A DNA stretch of 64,000 nucleotides, taken from assembly GCA_016709315.1 (NCBI GenBank), contig JADJMZ010000003.1, positions 558,001 through 622,000 on the forward strand. The letters run 5' to 3'. Position numbers and translations under genes: made by a program. Source of the stretch: Ignavibacteria bacterium. Lineage in GTDB: Bacteria > Bacteroidota > Ignavibacteria > Tepidaquicellales > Tepidaquicellaceae. The notes below the pieces were generated by a model. The model did not search any database. It saw nothing but the letters and a program-made list of their open reading frames with translations, and was not told the DNA's origin. This document shows positions 19,178 to 27,102 of the stretch, in pieces. The first letter of the stretch is position 1. Each line of letters opens with the position of its first letter.

Positions 19178-20188
19178 ATGGATGAGAAAATAATTTCAAA
19201 AGATGATCTTTTAAAGATCTGTCAGGATATAATAGGAAAGGGGCATACTTTACTTACTCCGGGAATGAATGAATATTTCCCTGTAAAAGATGTTTCGCAG
19301 ATTAATCTTGACGCATCGGCATTACCCGCAAAAACATCATACAAGTCTTATGTATTTCCGAGATCCGAACCGGTTCTTTATTATAAGAGGAGCAAAGATG
19401 ATGTTCAGCTCATAGATATCAATGTTGACGGTAAGAATATAATTATACTTGGAGCAAAGCCGTGTGATACTAATTCTATCAGCATAATGAGGCATTTATT
19501 CAACTGGGATTACAGTGATGAATTTTTTAATCTTCGTGAAAAACATTTCATAATAATCGGTCTGATGTGCAGTCATTATGATGAATATTGTTTCTGCACT
19601 TCCGTCGGTTCATCACCTGTTTCTGAAAAAGGTTCTGATATATTTCTTATACCTCTAGATGAAAATAATTTTGCTTTGAGGATAATAACAGAGAAAGGCA
19701 AGGAGTTCATTGAACCATACTCTGAGTATTTGAAAACTGGTGATGAATCTCATTCTAAACAAGTTACAGAAAATGTAAAACTGCCCGAAGTTGCTTTTGA
19801 CAGCAAAGAAGTTTATGAGTGGCTGGGAAATAATTTTGAAAGTCCGAAATGGGAAGGCATCGGCAACCTTTGTTTATCCTGCGCTCAGTGTGCGTTTGTA
19901 TGTCCGGTATGTCATTGCTTTGATATTGTTGATGAAGATTACAGTTACTCTGAAGGAAGAAGAATGAAGAACTGGGACGGATGTCAGTTCGGAAATTTTA
20001 CTCTGCACGCATCCGGTCACAATCCGAGAGACATTCAAAGCAAGCGATACAGGCAGAGGGTTAATCATAAGTTCAGATATTATGTGGATAAATTCGGAGA
20101 GATCTTATGCACGGGCTGCGGAAGATGCTCCAGAGGATGTCCTGTCAGCATTGACATAAAAGAAATAGTTTCTAATTGTAAAGACTAA
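19178..20188 (+). CDS. floxB: FloxB-like 4Fe-4S dicluster protein (HydB/AsrA type)
   Basis: 336 residues with ribosome site AAAGGA. The N-terminal half contains ILGAKPCDTNSISIMRHLF and LMCSHYDEYCFCTSVGSSP, seen in the sulfhydrogenase beta/anaerobic sulfite reductase A family. The C-terminal half has two 4Fe-4S motifs: CLSCAQCAFVCPVCHC and CTGCGRCSRGCP. These subunits relay electrons from the flavin subunit to the rest of the complex. Placed right before the FAD subunit gene, 14 bp apart. The specific floxB symbol rests on order and domain; AsrA-like proteins in a different complex would look similar, but no sulfite reductase catalytic gene is present. Confidence 0.85.
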   Translation: MDEKIISKDDLLKICQDIIGKGHTLLTPGMNEYFPVKDVSQINLDASALPAKTSYKSYVFPRSEPVLYYKRSKDDVQLIDINVDGKNIIILGAKPCDTNSISIMRHLFNWDYSDEFFNLREKHFIIIGLMCSHYDEYCFCTSVGSSPVSEKGSDIFLIPLDENNFALRIITEKGKEFIEPYSEYLKTGDESHSKQVTENVKLPEVAFDSKEVYEWLGNNFESPKWEGIGNLCLSCAQCAFVCPVCHCFDIVDEDYSYSEGRRMKNWDGCQFGNFTLHASGHNPRDIQSKRYRQRVNHKFRYYVDKFGEILCTGCGRCSRGCPVSIDIKEIVSNCKD

Positions 20189-20202
20189 GGAGCAAAGAAG
20201 TT

Positions 20203-21036
20203 ATGAACAACATATACATGCCGCACCTTGCGGAGATAAAAGAAGTCATTGATGAATCGCCTGATACAAGGACATTCAGACTGAAATTCAAAGATGCGGA
20301 TACGGCGGAAAAATTCGATTTCAAAGCAGGACAGTTCGCTGAGTATTCAGCATTCGGAGACGGCGAGTCAACATTCTGCATAGCGTCGTCACCGACAAGA
20401 AAAGATTTCATAGAATGTTCATTCAAAGTTTACGGCAAAGTCACGCAGGCATTGCATCGACTTAACAAAGGCGACACGATAGGAATCAGAGGACCTTACG
20501 GAAACTGGTTTCCGCTGGATGAATTAAAAGGAAAGAATCTTTTATTCATAGCAGGAGGAATCGGAATTGCTCCTGTTCGTTGTGTCATTGACAATGTACT
20601 TGATATGAGAAATGATTTCAAAGATCTGACGATCATTTGCGGCGCAAGGTCAGTAAGCGATTTGATTTACAAACAGGAAATAAAAGAGTGGAAAGCCCGA
20701 ACTGATATTAAGACAATTATTACAGTTGATCCCGGAGGCGAGAATGCATCATGGGACGGAGAAGTAGGATTTGTTCCGGCTGTTATTGAGAAGACAGCTC
20801 CTCCTTCTGAGAACACAGCAGTCATACTTTGCGGACCGCCGGTGATGATAAAGTTCACAATGCCTGTATTGACAAAACTCGGATTCAAAGATGAGGATGT
20901 TTACACAACACTTGAGAACCGGATGAAATGCGGACTCGGTAAATGCGGAAGATGCAACATAGGTAATGTATATGTCTGCAAGGACGGACCGGTATTTACT
21001 TATGCGCAGATAAAGAGACTGCCGCAGGAGTTCTGA
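20203..21036 (+). CDS. floxA: FloxA-like FAD/NAD(P)-binding oxidoreductase (HydG/AsrB type)
   Basis: 277 residues. The first hundred form a ferredoxin-reductase FAD domain, the middle an NAD(P)-binding fold (LLFIAGGIGIAPVRC, CGPPVMIKF), and the C-terminus a 2Fe-2S motif of the dihydroorotate dehydrogenase electron-transfer type (CGLGKCGRCNIGNVYVCKDG). It should take electrons from NADH or NADPH and feed the FloxBCD-HdrABC relay. It closes the operon; the transcription end may be the hairpin at 21153. Sulfhydrogenase gamma (HydG) and AsrB subunits are the closest alternatives. Confidence 0.88.
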   Translation: MNNIYMPHLAEIKEVIDESPDTRTFRLKFKDADTAEKFDFKAGQFAEYSAFGDGESTFCIASSPTRKDFIECSFKVYGKVTQALHRLNKGDTIGIRGPYGNWFPLDELKGKNLLFIAGGIGIAPVRCVIDNVLDMRNDFKDLTIICGARSVSDLIYKQEIKEWKARTDIKTIITVDPGGENASWDGEVGFVPAVIEKTAPPSENTAVILCGPPVMIKFTMPVLTKLGFKDEDVYTTLENRMKCGLGKCGRCNIGNVYVCKDGPVFTYAQIKRLPQEF

Positions 21037-21074
21037 TTCAATTTTCAATTTTCAATGTTCAAAGATTGAGTGAC

Positions 21075-21262
21075 ATTCTTAACCCGCTTTCTCCGGCTGA
21101 TTAAAGTCAGAATAATTATGAAGAAATATTTATTCTTAAAATTAAAAAAAATATCCCGGGCTTTGAGGAGTATCTCTTCAGAGTTTGGGATTTTTGTTTT
21201 AAATAAATAACACAATCAAACCCGTTATATAAAGGAATACTTTGCGGGAATTATGAAAAAAT
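21075..21262. repeat. Intergenic repeat block, copy A1
   Basis: About 190 bp upstream of the gene at 21277, sharing long stretches with 24373-24600 (A2) and 26861-27090 (A3). Common parts are AACCCGC, CAGAATAATTATGAAG, the terminator hairpin, and a short inverted CCCG ... CGGGAATTAT near the gene start. A trace of the last part is also seen before the gene at 29340. Each copy sits directly upstream of a gene for an exported protein. Confidence 0.85.
21153..21200 (+). terminator. Intrinsic terminator hairpin in repeat A1
   Basis: An 18-bp RNA stem (ATCCCGGGCTTTGAGGAG with CTCTTCAGAGTTTGGGAT, several G-U pairs), 3-base loop, then TTTTTGTTTT. An A-run precedes the left arm, so it could act in both directions. 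It would end the hdr-flox transcript, or attenuate transcripts entering the next gene. Confidence 0.85.
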
Positions 21263-21276
21263 AAATATACAACACT

Positions 21277-22509
21277 ATGAAAAAGAAATTTATAATATCG
21301 GTTGTAATTGCTTTAATTCTTAACTCGTCAATTTTTATTAATAATTCAATAAGTCAGTGGATTCAGACAGTAAACGGAATGGGGTCAGGTAAAATCATTA
21401 ATGCATTTGAGACACTTGGAACTAATATTTATGCAGGTACAAATGAAACCGGTATTTACATTTCCGCTAATAATGGTACTACATGGTCTCAATCTTCAAT
21501 GAATAATAAAACAGTTTATTCTTTTACGACTATCGGAACTGATATTTATGCGGGGTTACTTAATAATCCTAATGGTTCCGGAGGTGTATGGATTTCTGTA
21601 AATAACGGAGCGAACTGGACACAAACTTCTTTGAATAGCCGGCATATAATTTCTTTTGCTTTGCTTGGTTCTTATCTTTTTGCAGGATCAGATGTTGATT
21701 TTTGGCGTTCCTCAAATAACGGAGTGAACTGGACTCAACTTTCTGTTAATAGTCAGTCTGTTCGAGCTCTCGCCGTAATCGGCAATAATCTTTTTGCAGG
21801 AACATATATCGGCGTTTATATTTCCACAAATAACGGCACGAGCTGGACTATTACTCCTAATAACAGAAGCATTAATTCCCTCGCTGTAATCGGTACTAAT
21901 CTTTTTGCAGGAACATCTCAGTATGGTGTCTATATCTCCGCAGATAACGGCACTACCTGGAGTCAAACCGCACTTAATAATAAATCTGTTAATAAACTTG
22001 CTGTAAGCGGTAATGATATTTTTGCAGGGACATATCCGTATGGAGTCTATTACTCTTCAAATAACGGCGCAAGCTGGTTTCAAAAAAATCAGGGATTCAG
22101 TGTTCCTCCATTTTATAATTATACAATGATCAGTGCATTAAAAGTTAACAACGGTTACATTTTCTCAGGAACAGACGGATTTTCTGTTTACCGCCGTCTC
22201 TATTCAGAAATAATAGGAGTACAAAATATCAGTTCGGAAATTCCCTCAAAGTATTCATTATCACAAAATTTTCCAAACCCGTTTAATCCGGTTACGAATT
22301 TGGAATTTGGAATTTCGGATTTGGGATTTACTTCCTTGAAGGTTTATGATTTGCTTGGAAAAGAAGTAGTGACTTTAGTAAATGAAAAGTTAAATCCGGG
22401 GACATACAAAGTCGAGTTTGACGCAGGCAGTCTGACGAGCGGAGTTTATTTTTACAGACTAACTACTGAAGGTTTTTCGGATACGAAGAGGATGGTTCTT
22501 ATCAAATGA
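21277..22509 (+). CDS. Exported 7-unit BNR/sortilin-like propeller protein with T9SS tail
   Basis: 410 residues. Signal peptide (ISVVIALILNSSIFINNSIS), then seven units of about 40 residues with the pattern TNIYAGT..GIYISANNGTTWS, which contain the Asp-box-like NNGxxWx turn of BNR/sortilin propellers. Seven units suit one closed propeller. A T9SS type A tail follows (SLSQNFPNPFNPV, VYDLLGKEVVTLV, VYFYRLTTEGFSDTKRM). Part of the tail, LEFGISDLGF, is written as 7-bp ATTTGGA/ATTTCGG repeats. First member of a five-gene paralogue set. Surface exposure is inferred from the tail; a binding role, perhaps to glycans, is a guess. Confidence 0.9.
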   Translation: MKKKFIISVVIALILNSSIFINNSISQWIQTVNGMGSGKIINAFETLGTNIYAGTNETGIYISANNGTTWSQSSMNNKTVYSFTTIGTDIYAGLLNNPNGSGGVWISVNNGANWTQTSLNSRHIISFALLGSYLFAGSDVDFWRSSNNGVNWTQLSVNSQSVRALAVIGNNLFAGTYIGVYISTNNGTSWTITPNNRSINSLAVIGTNLFAGTSQYGVYISADNGTTWSQTALNNKSVNKLAVSGNDIFAGTYPYGVYYSSNNGASWFQKNQGFSVPPFYNYTMISALKVNNGYIFSGTDGFSVYRRLYSEIIGVQNISSEIPSKYSLSQNFPNPFNPVTNLEFGISDLGFTSLKVYDLLGKEVVTLVNEKLNPGTYKVEFDAGSLTSGVYFYRLTTEGFSDTKRMVLIK

Positions 22510-22593
22510 TAAATTATAAATTTTAAATGGTAAATTATTGTGAGTTTCGAGTTAGTTTAAAGCTCTAAAATAAATTTATAAGGAGTAAATGAA

Positions 22594-24240
22594 ATGATAA
22601 AGAAAATTTTTATCTTAACATTATTTTATATCTTACTAATTCTTGTTACAGTTCAGAATATATTTTCACAGGTAACACAGGAATGGGTTGCAAGATATGA
22701 CGGTCCCGGAAATTCAACTGACTTAGCTAATTCAATTGCAGTGGATGGTTCAGGTAATGTATATGTGACAGGGTATTGTACTGCCAGCGGAACAGATTAT
22801 GATTATGCCACAATAAAATACAATTCATCAGGAGTTATGCAATGGGAAAAAAGATATAACGGTACAGGAAATTTAAATGATTATGCCAGTTCAATTGCAA
22901 TAGACGTTTCAGGTAATGTATATGTGACAGGTCAAAGTGAGGGGACCGGATCGAACTTTGATTATGCAACTATAAAATACAATTCATCAGGTGTGCAACA
23001 ATGGGTGCAAAGATATAACGGTCCCGGAAATTATGCTGATGCAGCGAGATCAATTGCGGTGGACGGTTTAGGTAATGTCTATGTGACAGGGTCTGGCACA
23101 GGCAGCGGAACAGGAGTTGATTATGCGACAATAAAATACAATTCATCAGGTGATTCAGTTTGGGTAAAAAGATATAACAGTAACGGAAATTCAGTTGATG
23201 CAGTTTCTAAAATGGCAGTGGACGGCTCAGGTAATGTATATGTGACAGGGTATAGTGCAGGCAGCGGAACTGGATATGATTATGCAACAATAAAATACAA
23301 TTCATCAGGTGTGCAGCAATGGGTAAAAATATATAACGGTCCCGGCAATTTATCTGATTATGCAAATTCAATTTCAGTGGACAATTCCGGTAATGTATAT
23401 GTTGCAGGTCAAAGCCGGGGCAGTGGAACTGCAGAGGATTATGCAACAATAAAATACAATTCATCAGGTGATTCAGTTTGGGTGCAAAGATATAACGGTA
23501 CCGGCAATTTATCTGATGGTGCTAATTCAATTGCTGTGGACGGCTCAGGTAATGTATTTGTGACAGGGTCCAGTACAGGCAGCGGAACAGACTTTGATTA
23601 TGCAACATTAAAATACAATTCCTCAGGAATTCTGCAATGGTTAAAAAGATATAACGGTCCAATAAATTCATCTGATTATGCTAATTCAATTGCATTGGAC
23701 GGTTCAGGTAATGTATATGTGACAGGTCAAAGTCCGGGAAGCGGACTTAGCTATGACTATACAACAATAAAATACAATTCATCAGGTGATTCAGTTTGGG
23801 TGAAAAGATATAACGGTCCGGCAAATTCAACTGATAATGCTAATTCAATTGCATTGGATGGTTCAGGTAATGTATTTGTGACAGGTCAAAGTGAAGGCAG
23901 CGGAACGGGAACAGATTATGCGACAGTAAAGTATTCGCAGTCAGTTGGTATTAATCAAATATCCTCTGAGATTCCGGATAAGTTTAGTTTGTCTCAGAAT
24001 TATCCGAACCCGTTCAACCCGGTTACAAAAATCAATTACGAATTACGAGTTACGAATTACGCTAAGCTTGTAGTGTATGATGTGATAGGAAAAGAAGTTG
24101 TGACTCTTGTTAATGAAAAGCAAAGTCCTGGTACATATCAGGTTGAGTTTGACGCAGGCAGTCTGACGAGCGGAATTTATTTTTACAGACTTACATCAGG
24201 AGATTTTACTGATACGAGACGTATGATGCTGATTAAATAA
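22594..24240 (+). CDS. Exported 8-unit SBBP propeller protein with T9SS tail
   Basis: 548 residues: signal peptide (LTLFYILLILVTVQNIFSQ), eight units of about 54 residues with the SBBP pattern SGNVYVTGxSxGSGTDYATIKYNSSG, then a T9SS type A tail (SLSQNYPNPFNPVTKINYE, YDVIGKEVVTLV, IYFYRLTSG). The segment INYELRVTNYA is coded by ATTACGA/GTTACGA heptamers that also form the intergenic array right after the stop codon. The SBBP genes at 31702 and 59780 also hold exactly eight units. The repeats are close at DNA level, so recombination between units is possible. A TAAGGAGTAAATGAA leader provides the ribosome site. Confidence 0.9.
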   Translation: MIKKIFILTLFYILLILVTVQNIFSQVTQEWVARYDGPGNSTDLANSIAVDGSGNVYVTGYCTASGTDYDYATIKYNSSGVMQWEKRYNGTGNLNDYASSIAIDVSGNVYVTGQSEGTGSNFDYATIKYNSSGVQQWVQRYNGPGNYADAARSIAVDGLGNVYVTGSGTGSGTGVDYATIKYNSSGDSVWVKRYNSNGNSVDAVSKMAVDGSGNVYVTGYSAGSGTGYDYATIKYNSSGVQQWVKIYNGPGNLSDYANSISVDNSGNVYVAGQSRGSGTAEDYATIKYNSSGDSVWVQRYNGTGNLSDGANSIAVDGSGNVFVTGSSTGSGTDFDYATLKYNSSGILQWLKRYNGPINSSDYANSIALDGSGNVYVTGQSPGSGLSYDYTTIKYNSSGDSVWVKRYNGPANSTDNANSIALDGSGNVFVTGQSEGSGTGTDYATVKYSQSVGINQISSEIPDKFSLSQNYPNPFNPVTKINYELRVTNYAKLVVYDVIGKEVVTLVNEKQSPGTYQVEFDAGSLTSGIYFYRLTSGDFTDTRRMMLIK

Positions 24241-24333
24241 TCAAGTTCAAATTTCAATGATCAATTACGAATTACGAGTTACGAATTACGAGTTACGAAT
24301 TCTGCTACGAAGAGGATGATGCTGATTAAATGA
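24241..24333 (+). pseudogene. Collapsed T9SS tail remnant with heptamer array
   Basis: After the stop of the SBBP gene, ATTACGA/GTTACGA repeats run to 24300. Then CTACGAAGAGGATGATGCTG followed by ATTAAATGA (24305-24333) repeats the last codons of a tail (TKRMMLIK and stop). The middle of the tail is gone. From 24334 to about 24377 a 14-bp GATCAATGTTCAAA array follows. Confidence 0.75.
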
Positions 24334-24372
24334 TCAATGTTCAAAGATCAATGTTCAAAGATCAATGTTCAA

Positions 24373-24600
24373 CGTTAGTTACAAGTAAGGAATTTTTTTC
24401 TGTAATTTATTAATGTCTCAACCCGCGATCTTCGGCGGTTTATAATCAGAATAATTATGAAGGAATTATTTATTCTAAAAATTAAAAATAATATCCCGGA
24501 CTTTGAGGAGTATCTCTTCAGAGTTTGGGATTTTTATTTTAAATAAATAAACTAACATACCCGATAGACATAGCAATCAATACGGGAATTATAAAAAAAT
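24373..24600. repeat. Intergenic repeat block, copy A2
   Basis: Begins GTTAGTTACAAGTAAGG and ends near the short AATACGGGAATTATAAAAA before the gene at 24615. Nearly identical to A3 (26861-27090) over most of its length and related to A1. The 374-bp gap here holds only this block, the tail remnant and the short-period array. Confidence 0.88.
24493..24540 (+). terminator. Intrinsic terminator hairpin in repeat A2
   Basis: Same hairpin as at 21153, with CCGGA replacing CCGGG in the left arm so that a G-U pair becomes A-U. It is followed by TTTTTATTTT. Confidence 0.85.
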
Positions 24601-24614
24601 AAAAAAGTAAATTT

Positions 24615-26138
24615 ATGAAAACTAAAAATCTATTATTTTGTGTTGTTTTGTTCTGCATTTTTTCAATTGTAAGTAACAATTCTTTTTCAAACAATATCTC
24701 CGTAAGTAATTTCAGTCTTACAGGTCAAAATGTATCGGGTCATTACTCTATGGTAAAGTTTGATATCTCCTGGGAAAATTCCTGGCGTGTTTCATCTACT
24801 CTGAATAACTGGGATGCTGCTTGGGTGTTCGTGAAGTACCGCATTGGTTCAGGTGAATGGCAGCATACGTGGCTTAATAATACTGGACACATCAACCCGT
24901 CAGGAAGCACAATAACGCCCGGCCTGCTTGATCCCTCATTACCATTTAACTCAACAACAAATCCCGGACTAGGCGCTTTCATATATCGTGATGCTTACGG
25001 TACAGGTACATTTACAAAAACTGGTGTGCAGCTTCGATGGAATTATGGTGATAACGGAGTATCAGATAACGCAATAATTGATATTCGTGTATATGCAATT
25101 GAGCAGGTATATGTACCCCAGGGTCCTTTTTCTCTGGGCAGTGGAGGAACAGAAGATGGTGCTTTTTATAAATACCCGACAATTGCCAATCCTTATCAAA
25201 TCACCAGTGAAGATGCAATCATAGTTGGAACTACAGCCGGAAACTTATACTATCCAAGTGGTTTGGGTGATACCGGCGACCAACTCGGTCCCATCCCATC
25301 TGCTTTCCCAAAAGGATACAATGCCTTTTACTGTATGAAGTATGAGATAAGCCAGCAGGGCTATGTAGACTTCTTGAATAGTCTTACTCAAACTCAGGCA
25401 AACAATCGTAAATATAACTCTTCGGGTAATCGCCATGCTATTACAGGAACTTCACCAGGAAGTTATGTTACAACGAACCCTTTTGTCGCCATGCCATTTT
25501 TAAGCTGGGCTGATCTTGCAGCATATCTTGACTGGAGCGGTTTACGACCTATGACTGAGCTTGAATATGAAAAATCATGCAGAGGAACGCAAACACCTGT
25601 GGTCAATGAATATGCATGGGGTACTTCTGAAAGAACAAATAGTCCATACACATTGAGTAATATGGGACAAAACAATGAAAACATAGCGACTAATTACAGC
25701 ACCAGCACTACAGCCGGAAATGTGGCTTTTAGCTCAACTACTTTTAATGTTAACATTAACGGACCTGTTCGGTCAGGTATTTTCGCAGGAAATGGATTGA
25801 ATACAGGAAGAGTAACTTCAGGCGCTACTTTTTATGGGATAATGGAAATGACCGGTAATGTCGATGAAAGACCTGTTACTGCGGGTAATGTTACAGGCAG
25901 ATCATTTACCGGTAAGAATGGAAATGGTTTGATTGATGCAGATGGAAATGCTGATGTTCTTTTATGGCCTCCAACCGCAACAGCTGTAGGTGTCGGTTTC
26001 CGCGGAGGTAATTTTGGGCTCACTCCTGCCTGGGGTTTGCAGGTTTCTGATCGTCACTTTGCTGCAAGAATAATCGCAAGTAATTCTCGTGGCGCACTTT
26101 ATGGAGGTAGAGGAGTTCGATCTGTACCTTTGCAATAA
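24615..26138 (+). CDS. Formylglycine-generating-enzyme-like (SUMF1) secreted protein
   Basis: 507 residues: signal peptide (LLFCVVLFCIFSIVSNNSFS), a beta-rich N-terminal domain to about residue 170, then an FGE/SUMF1 fold. Features are the entry segment YVPQGPFSLGS, MKYEISQQGYVDFLN, MPFLSWADLAAYLDWSGLRPMTELEYEKSCRG, MTGNVDERPV and a C-terminal GGRGVRSVPLQ. True FGE enzymes use two C-terminal Cys or copper-bound Cys; I see no clear equivalent pair, so catalysis is doubtful. Many FGE-fold proteins instead bind ligands or carbohydrates. Unusually for this island it lacks any C-terminal sorting module, but a mini-protein with a T9SS tail follows 78 bp downstream. Confidence 0.85.
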   Translation: MKTKNLLFCVVLFCIFSIVSNNSFSNNISVSNFSLTGQNVSGHYSMVKFDISWENSWRVSSTLNNWDAAWVFVKYRIGSGEWQHTWLNNTGHINPSGSTITPGLLDPSLPFNSTTNPGLGAFIYRDAYGTGTFTKTGVQLRWNYGDNGVSDNAIIDIRVYAIEQVYVPQGPFSLGSGGTEDGAFYKYPTIANPYQITSEDAIIVGTTAGNLYYPSGLGDTGDQLGPIPSAFPKGYNAFYCMKYEISQQGYVDFLNSLTQTQANNRKYNSSGNRHAITGTSPGSYVTTNPFVAMPFLSWADLAAYLDWSGLRPMTELEYEKSCRGTQTPVVNEYAWGTSERTNSPYTLSNMGQNNENIATNYSTSTTAGNVAFSSTTFNVNINGPVRSGIFAGNGLNTGRVTSGATFYGIMEMTGNVDERPVTAGNVTGRSFTGKNGNGLIDADGNADVLLWPPTATAVGVGFRGGNFGLTPAWGLQVSDRHFAARIIASNSRGALYGGRGVRSVPLQ

Positions 26139-26216
26139 AAATGATTTTAAAAACTATGGTTTGAAAATGTTCTGATAAAAAAATTTTAAAATTTAATTTA
26201 AAAAATAATTAAGCAA

Positions 26217-26630
26217 ATGAAAATAATAATAATATATATAGTGATAGCTCTTTCAATTCCGGTTTTATTACAGGCGCAATACACAGGCGGCAACGGAAGA
26301 GGAGATGCATCTGTCAGTTATATAAATGTTCATATTTTAATTTATGATATTACAACAGAAATTCCGTCAAAATATGACCTTGCACAAAACTATCCGAATC
26401 CGTTCAATCCAGTCACGAATTTGGAATTTGGAATATCGAATTTGCGATTTGTTACTTTGAAAGTATATGATATGCTTGGAAAAGAAGTCTCAACTTTAGT
26501 AAATGAAAAATTAAATCCCGGAACATACAAAGTCGAGTTTGATGGAAGTAGTTTGCCGGGCGGAGTTTATTTTTACAGACTTACATCAGGAGATTTTACT
26601 GATACGAGACGTATGATGATGATTAAATAA
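26217..26630 (+). CDS. Mini T9SS cargo with short GGNGRGDAS passenger
   Basis: 137 residues. Signal peptide (IIIIYIVIALSIPVLLQAQ), a passenger of only about 35 residues (YTGGNGRGDASVSYINVHI), then a complete T9SS tail (LAQNYPNPFNPVTNLE, VYDMLGKEVSTLV, VYFYRLTSGDFTDTRRM). Once the tail is removed by the sortase the mature product would be a tiny peptide bearing an Arg-Gly-Asp triplet. It may be a stand-alone tail left by decay of a larger gene, but the intact signal peptide argues for expression. Sits directly after the FGE-like gene. Confidence 0.75.
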   Translation: MKIIIIYIVIALSIPVLLQAQYTGGNGRGDASVSYINVHILIYDITTEIPSKYDLAQNYPNPFNPVTNLEFGISNLRFVTLKVYDMLGKEVSTLVNEKLNPGTYKVEFDGSSLPGGVYFYRLTSGDFTDTRRMMMIK

Positions 26631-26653
26631 TCAAGTTCAAATTTCAATGATCA

Positions 26654-26758
26654 ATTACGAATTACGAGTTACGAATTAAGAGATACGAATTACGAATTAC
26701 GAGTTACGAATTACGAGTTACGAATTCTGCTACGAAGAAGATGATGCTGATTAAATGA
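26654..26758 (+). pseudogene. Collapsed T9SS tail remnant, second copy
   Basis: Same structure as 24241-24333: ATTACGA/GTTACGA heptamers to 26727, then CTACGAAGAAGATGATGCTG and ATTAAATGA. The longer heptamer run shows that array length differs between duplicates. Confidence 0.75.
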
Positions 26759-26863
26759 TCAATGTTCAATGATCAATGTTCAAAGATCAATGTTCAAAGA
26801 TCAATGTTCAAAGATCAATGTTCAAAGATCAATGTTCAAAGATCAATGATCAATGGTCAACGT
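26755..26863. repeat. 14-bp GATCAATGTTCAAA array
   Basis: About seven copies of the 14-bp unit GATCAATGTTCAAA, with some shortened. The same unit is present in three copies at 24332-24377, so the array has expanded between otherwise duplicated regions. Confidence 0.88.
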
Positions 26864-27090
26864 TAGTTACAAGTAAGGAATTTTTTTCTGTAATTTATTA
26901 ATGTATCAACCCGCGATCTTCGGCGGTTTATAATCAGAATAATTATGAAGGAATTTTTTATTCTAAAAATTAAAAATGATATCCCTGGCTTTGAAGAGTA
27001 ATTCTTCAGAGTTTGGGATTTTTATTTTAAATAAACAAAAAATCAAACCCGTGATATGAACGAGTACTCTGCGGGAATTATGAAAAATAA
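26861..27090. repeat. Intergenic repeat block, copy A3
   Basis: Third copy of the block, from GTTAGTTACAAGTAAGG to the CGGGAATTATGAAAA just before the gene at 27103. Together with the remnant and array above it fills the 472-bp gap. Confidence 0.88.
26981..27028 (+). terminator. Intrinsic terminator hairpin in repeat A3
   Basis: ATCCCTGGCTTTGAAGAG pairs with TTCTTCAGAGTTTGGGAT (hairpin to 27019), then TTTTTATTTT. Base changes versus A1 mostly keep pairing: GGAG to AGAG swaps G-U for A-U. One T-T mismatch has appeared. Confidence 0.8.
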
Positions 27091-27102
27091 ATATACAAAA
27101 CT

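Noticed and set aside
23207..23464. Minus-strand frames of 80-130 residues inside the SBBP genes (also 31766-32968)
   Set aside because: They are antisense to repeat-encoded propeller units and repeat with the same period; His/Tyr/Leu-rich composition follows from the reverse of SBBP codons.
24255..26863. Short-period arrays as a CRISPR locus
   Set aside because: Units are 7-14 bp without spacers of constant length, and no cas gene is present.
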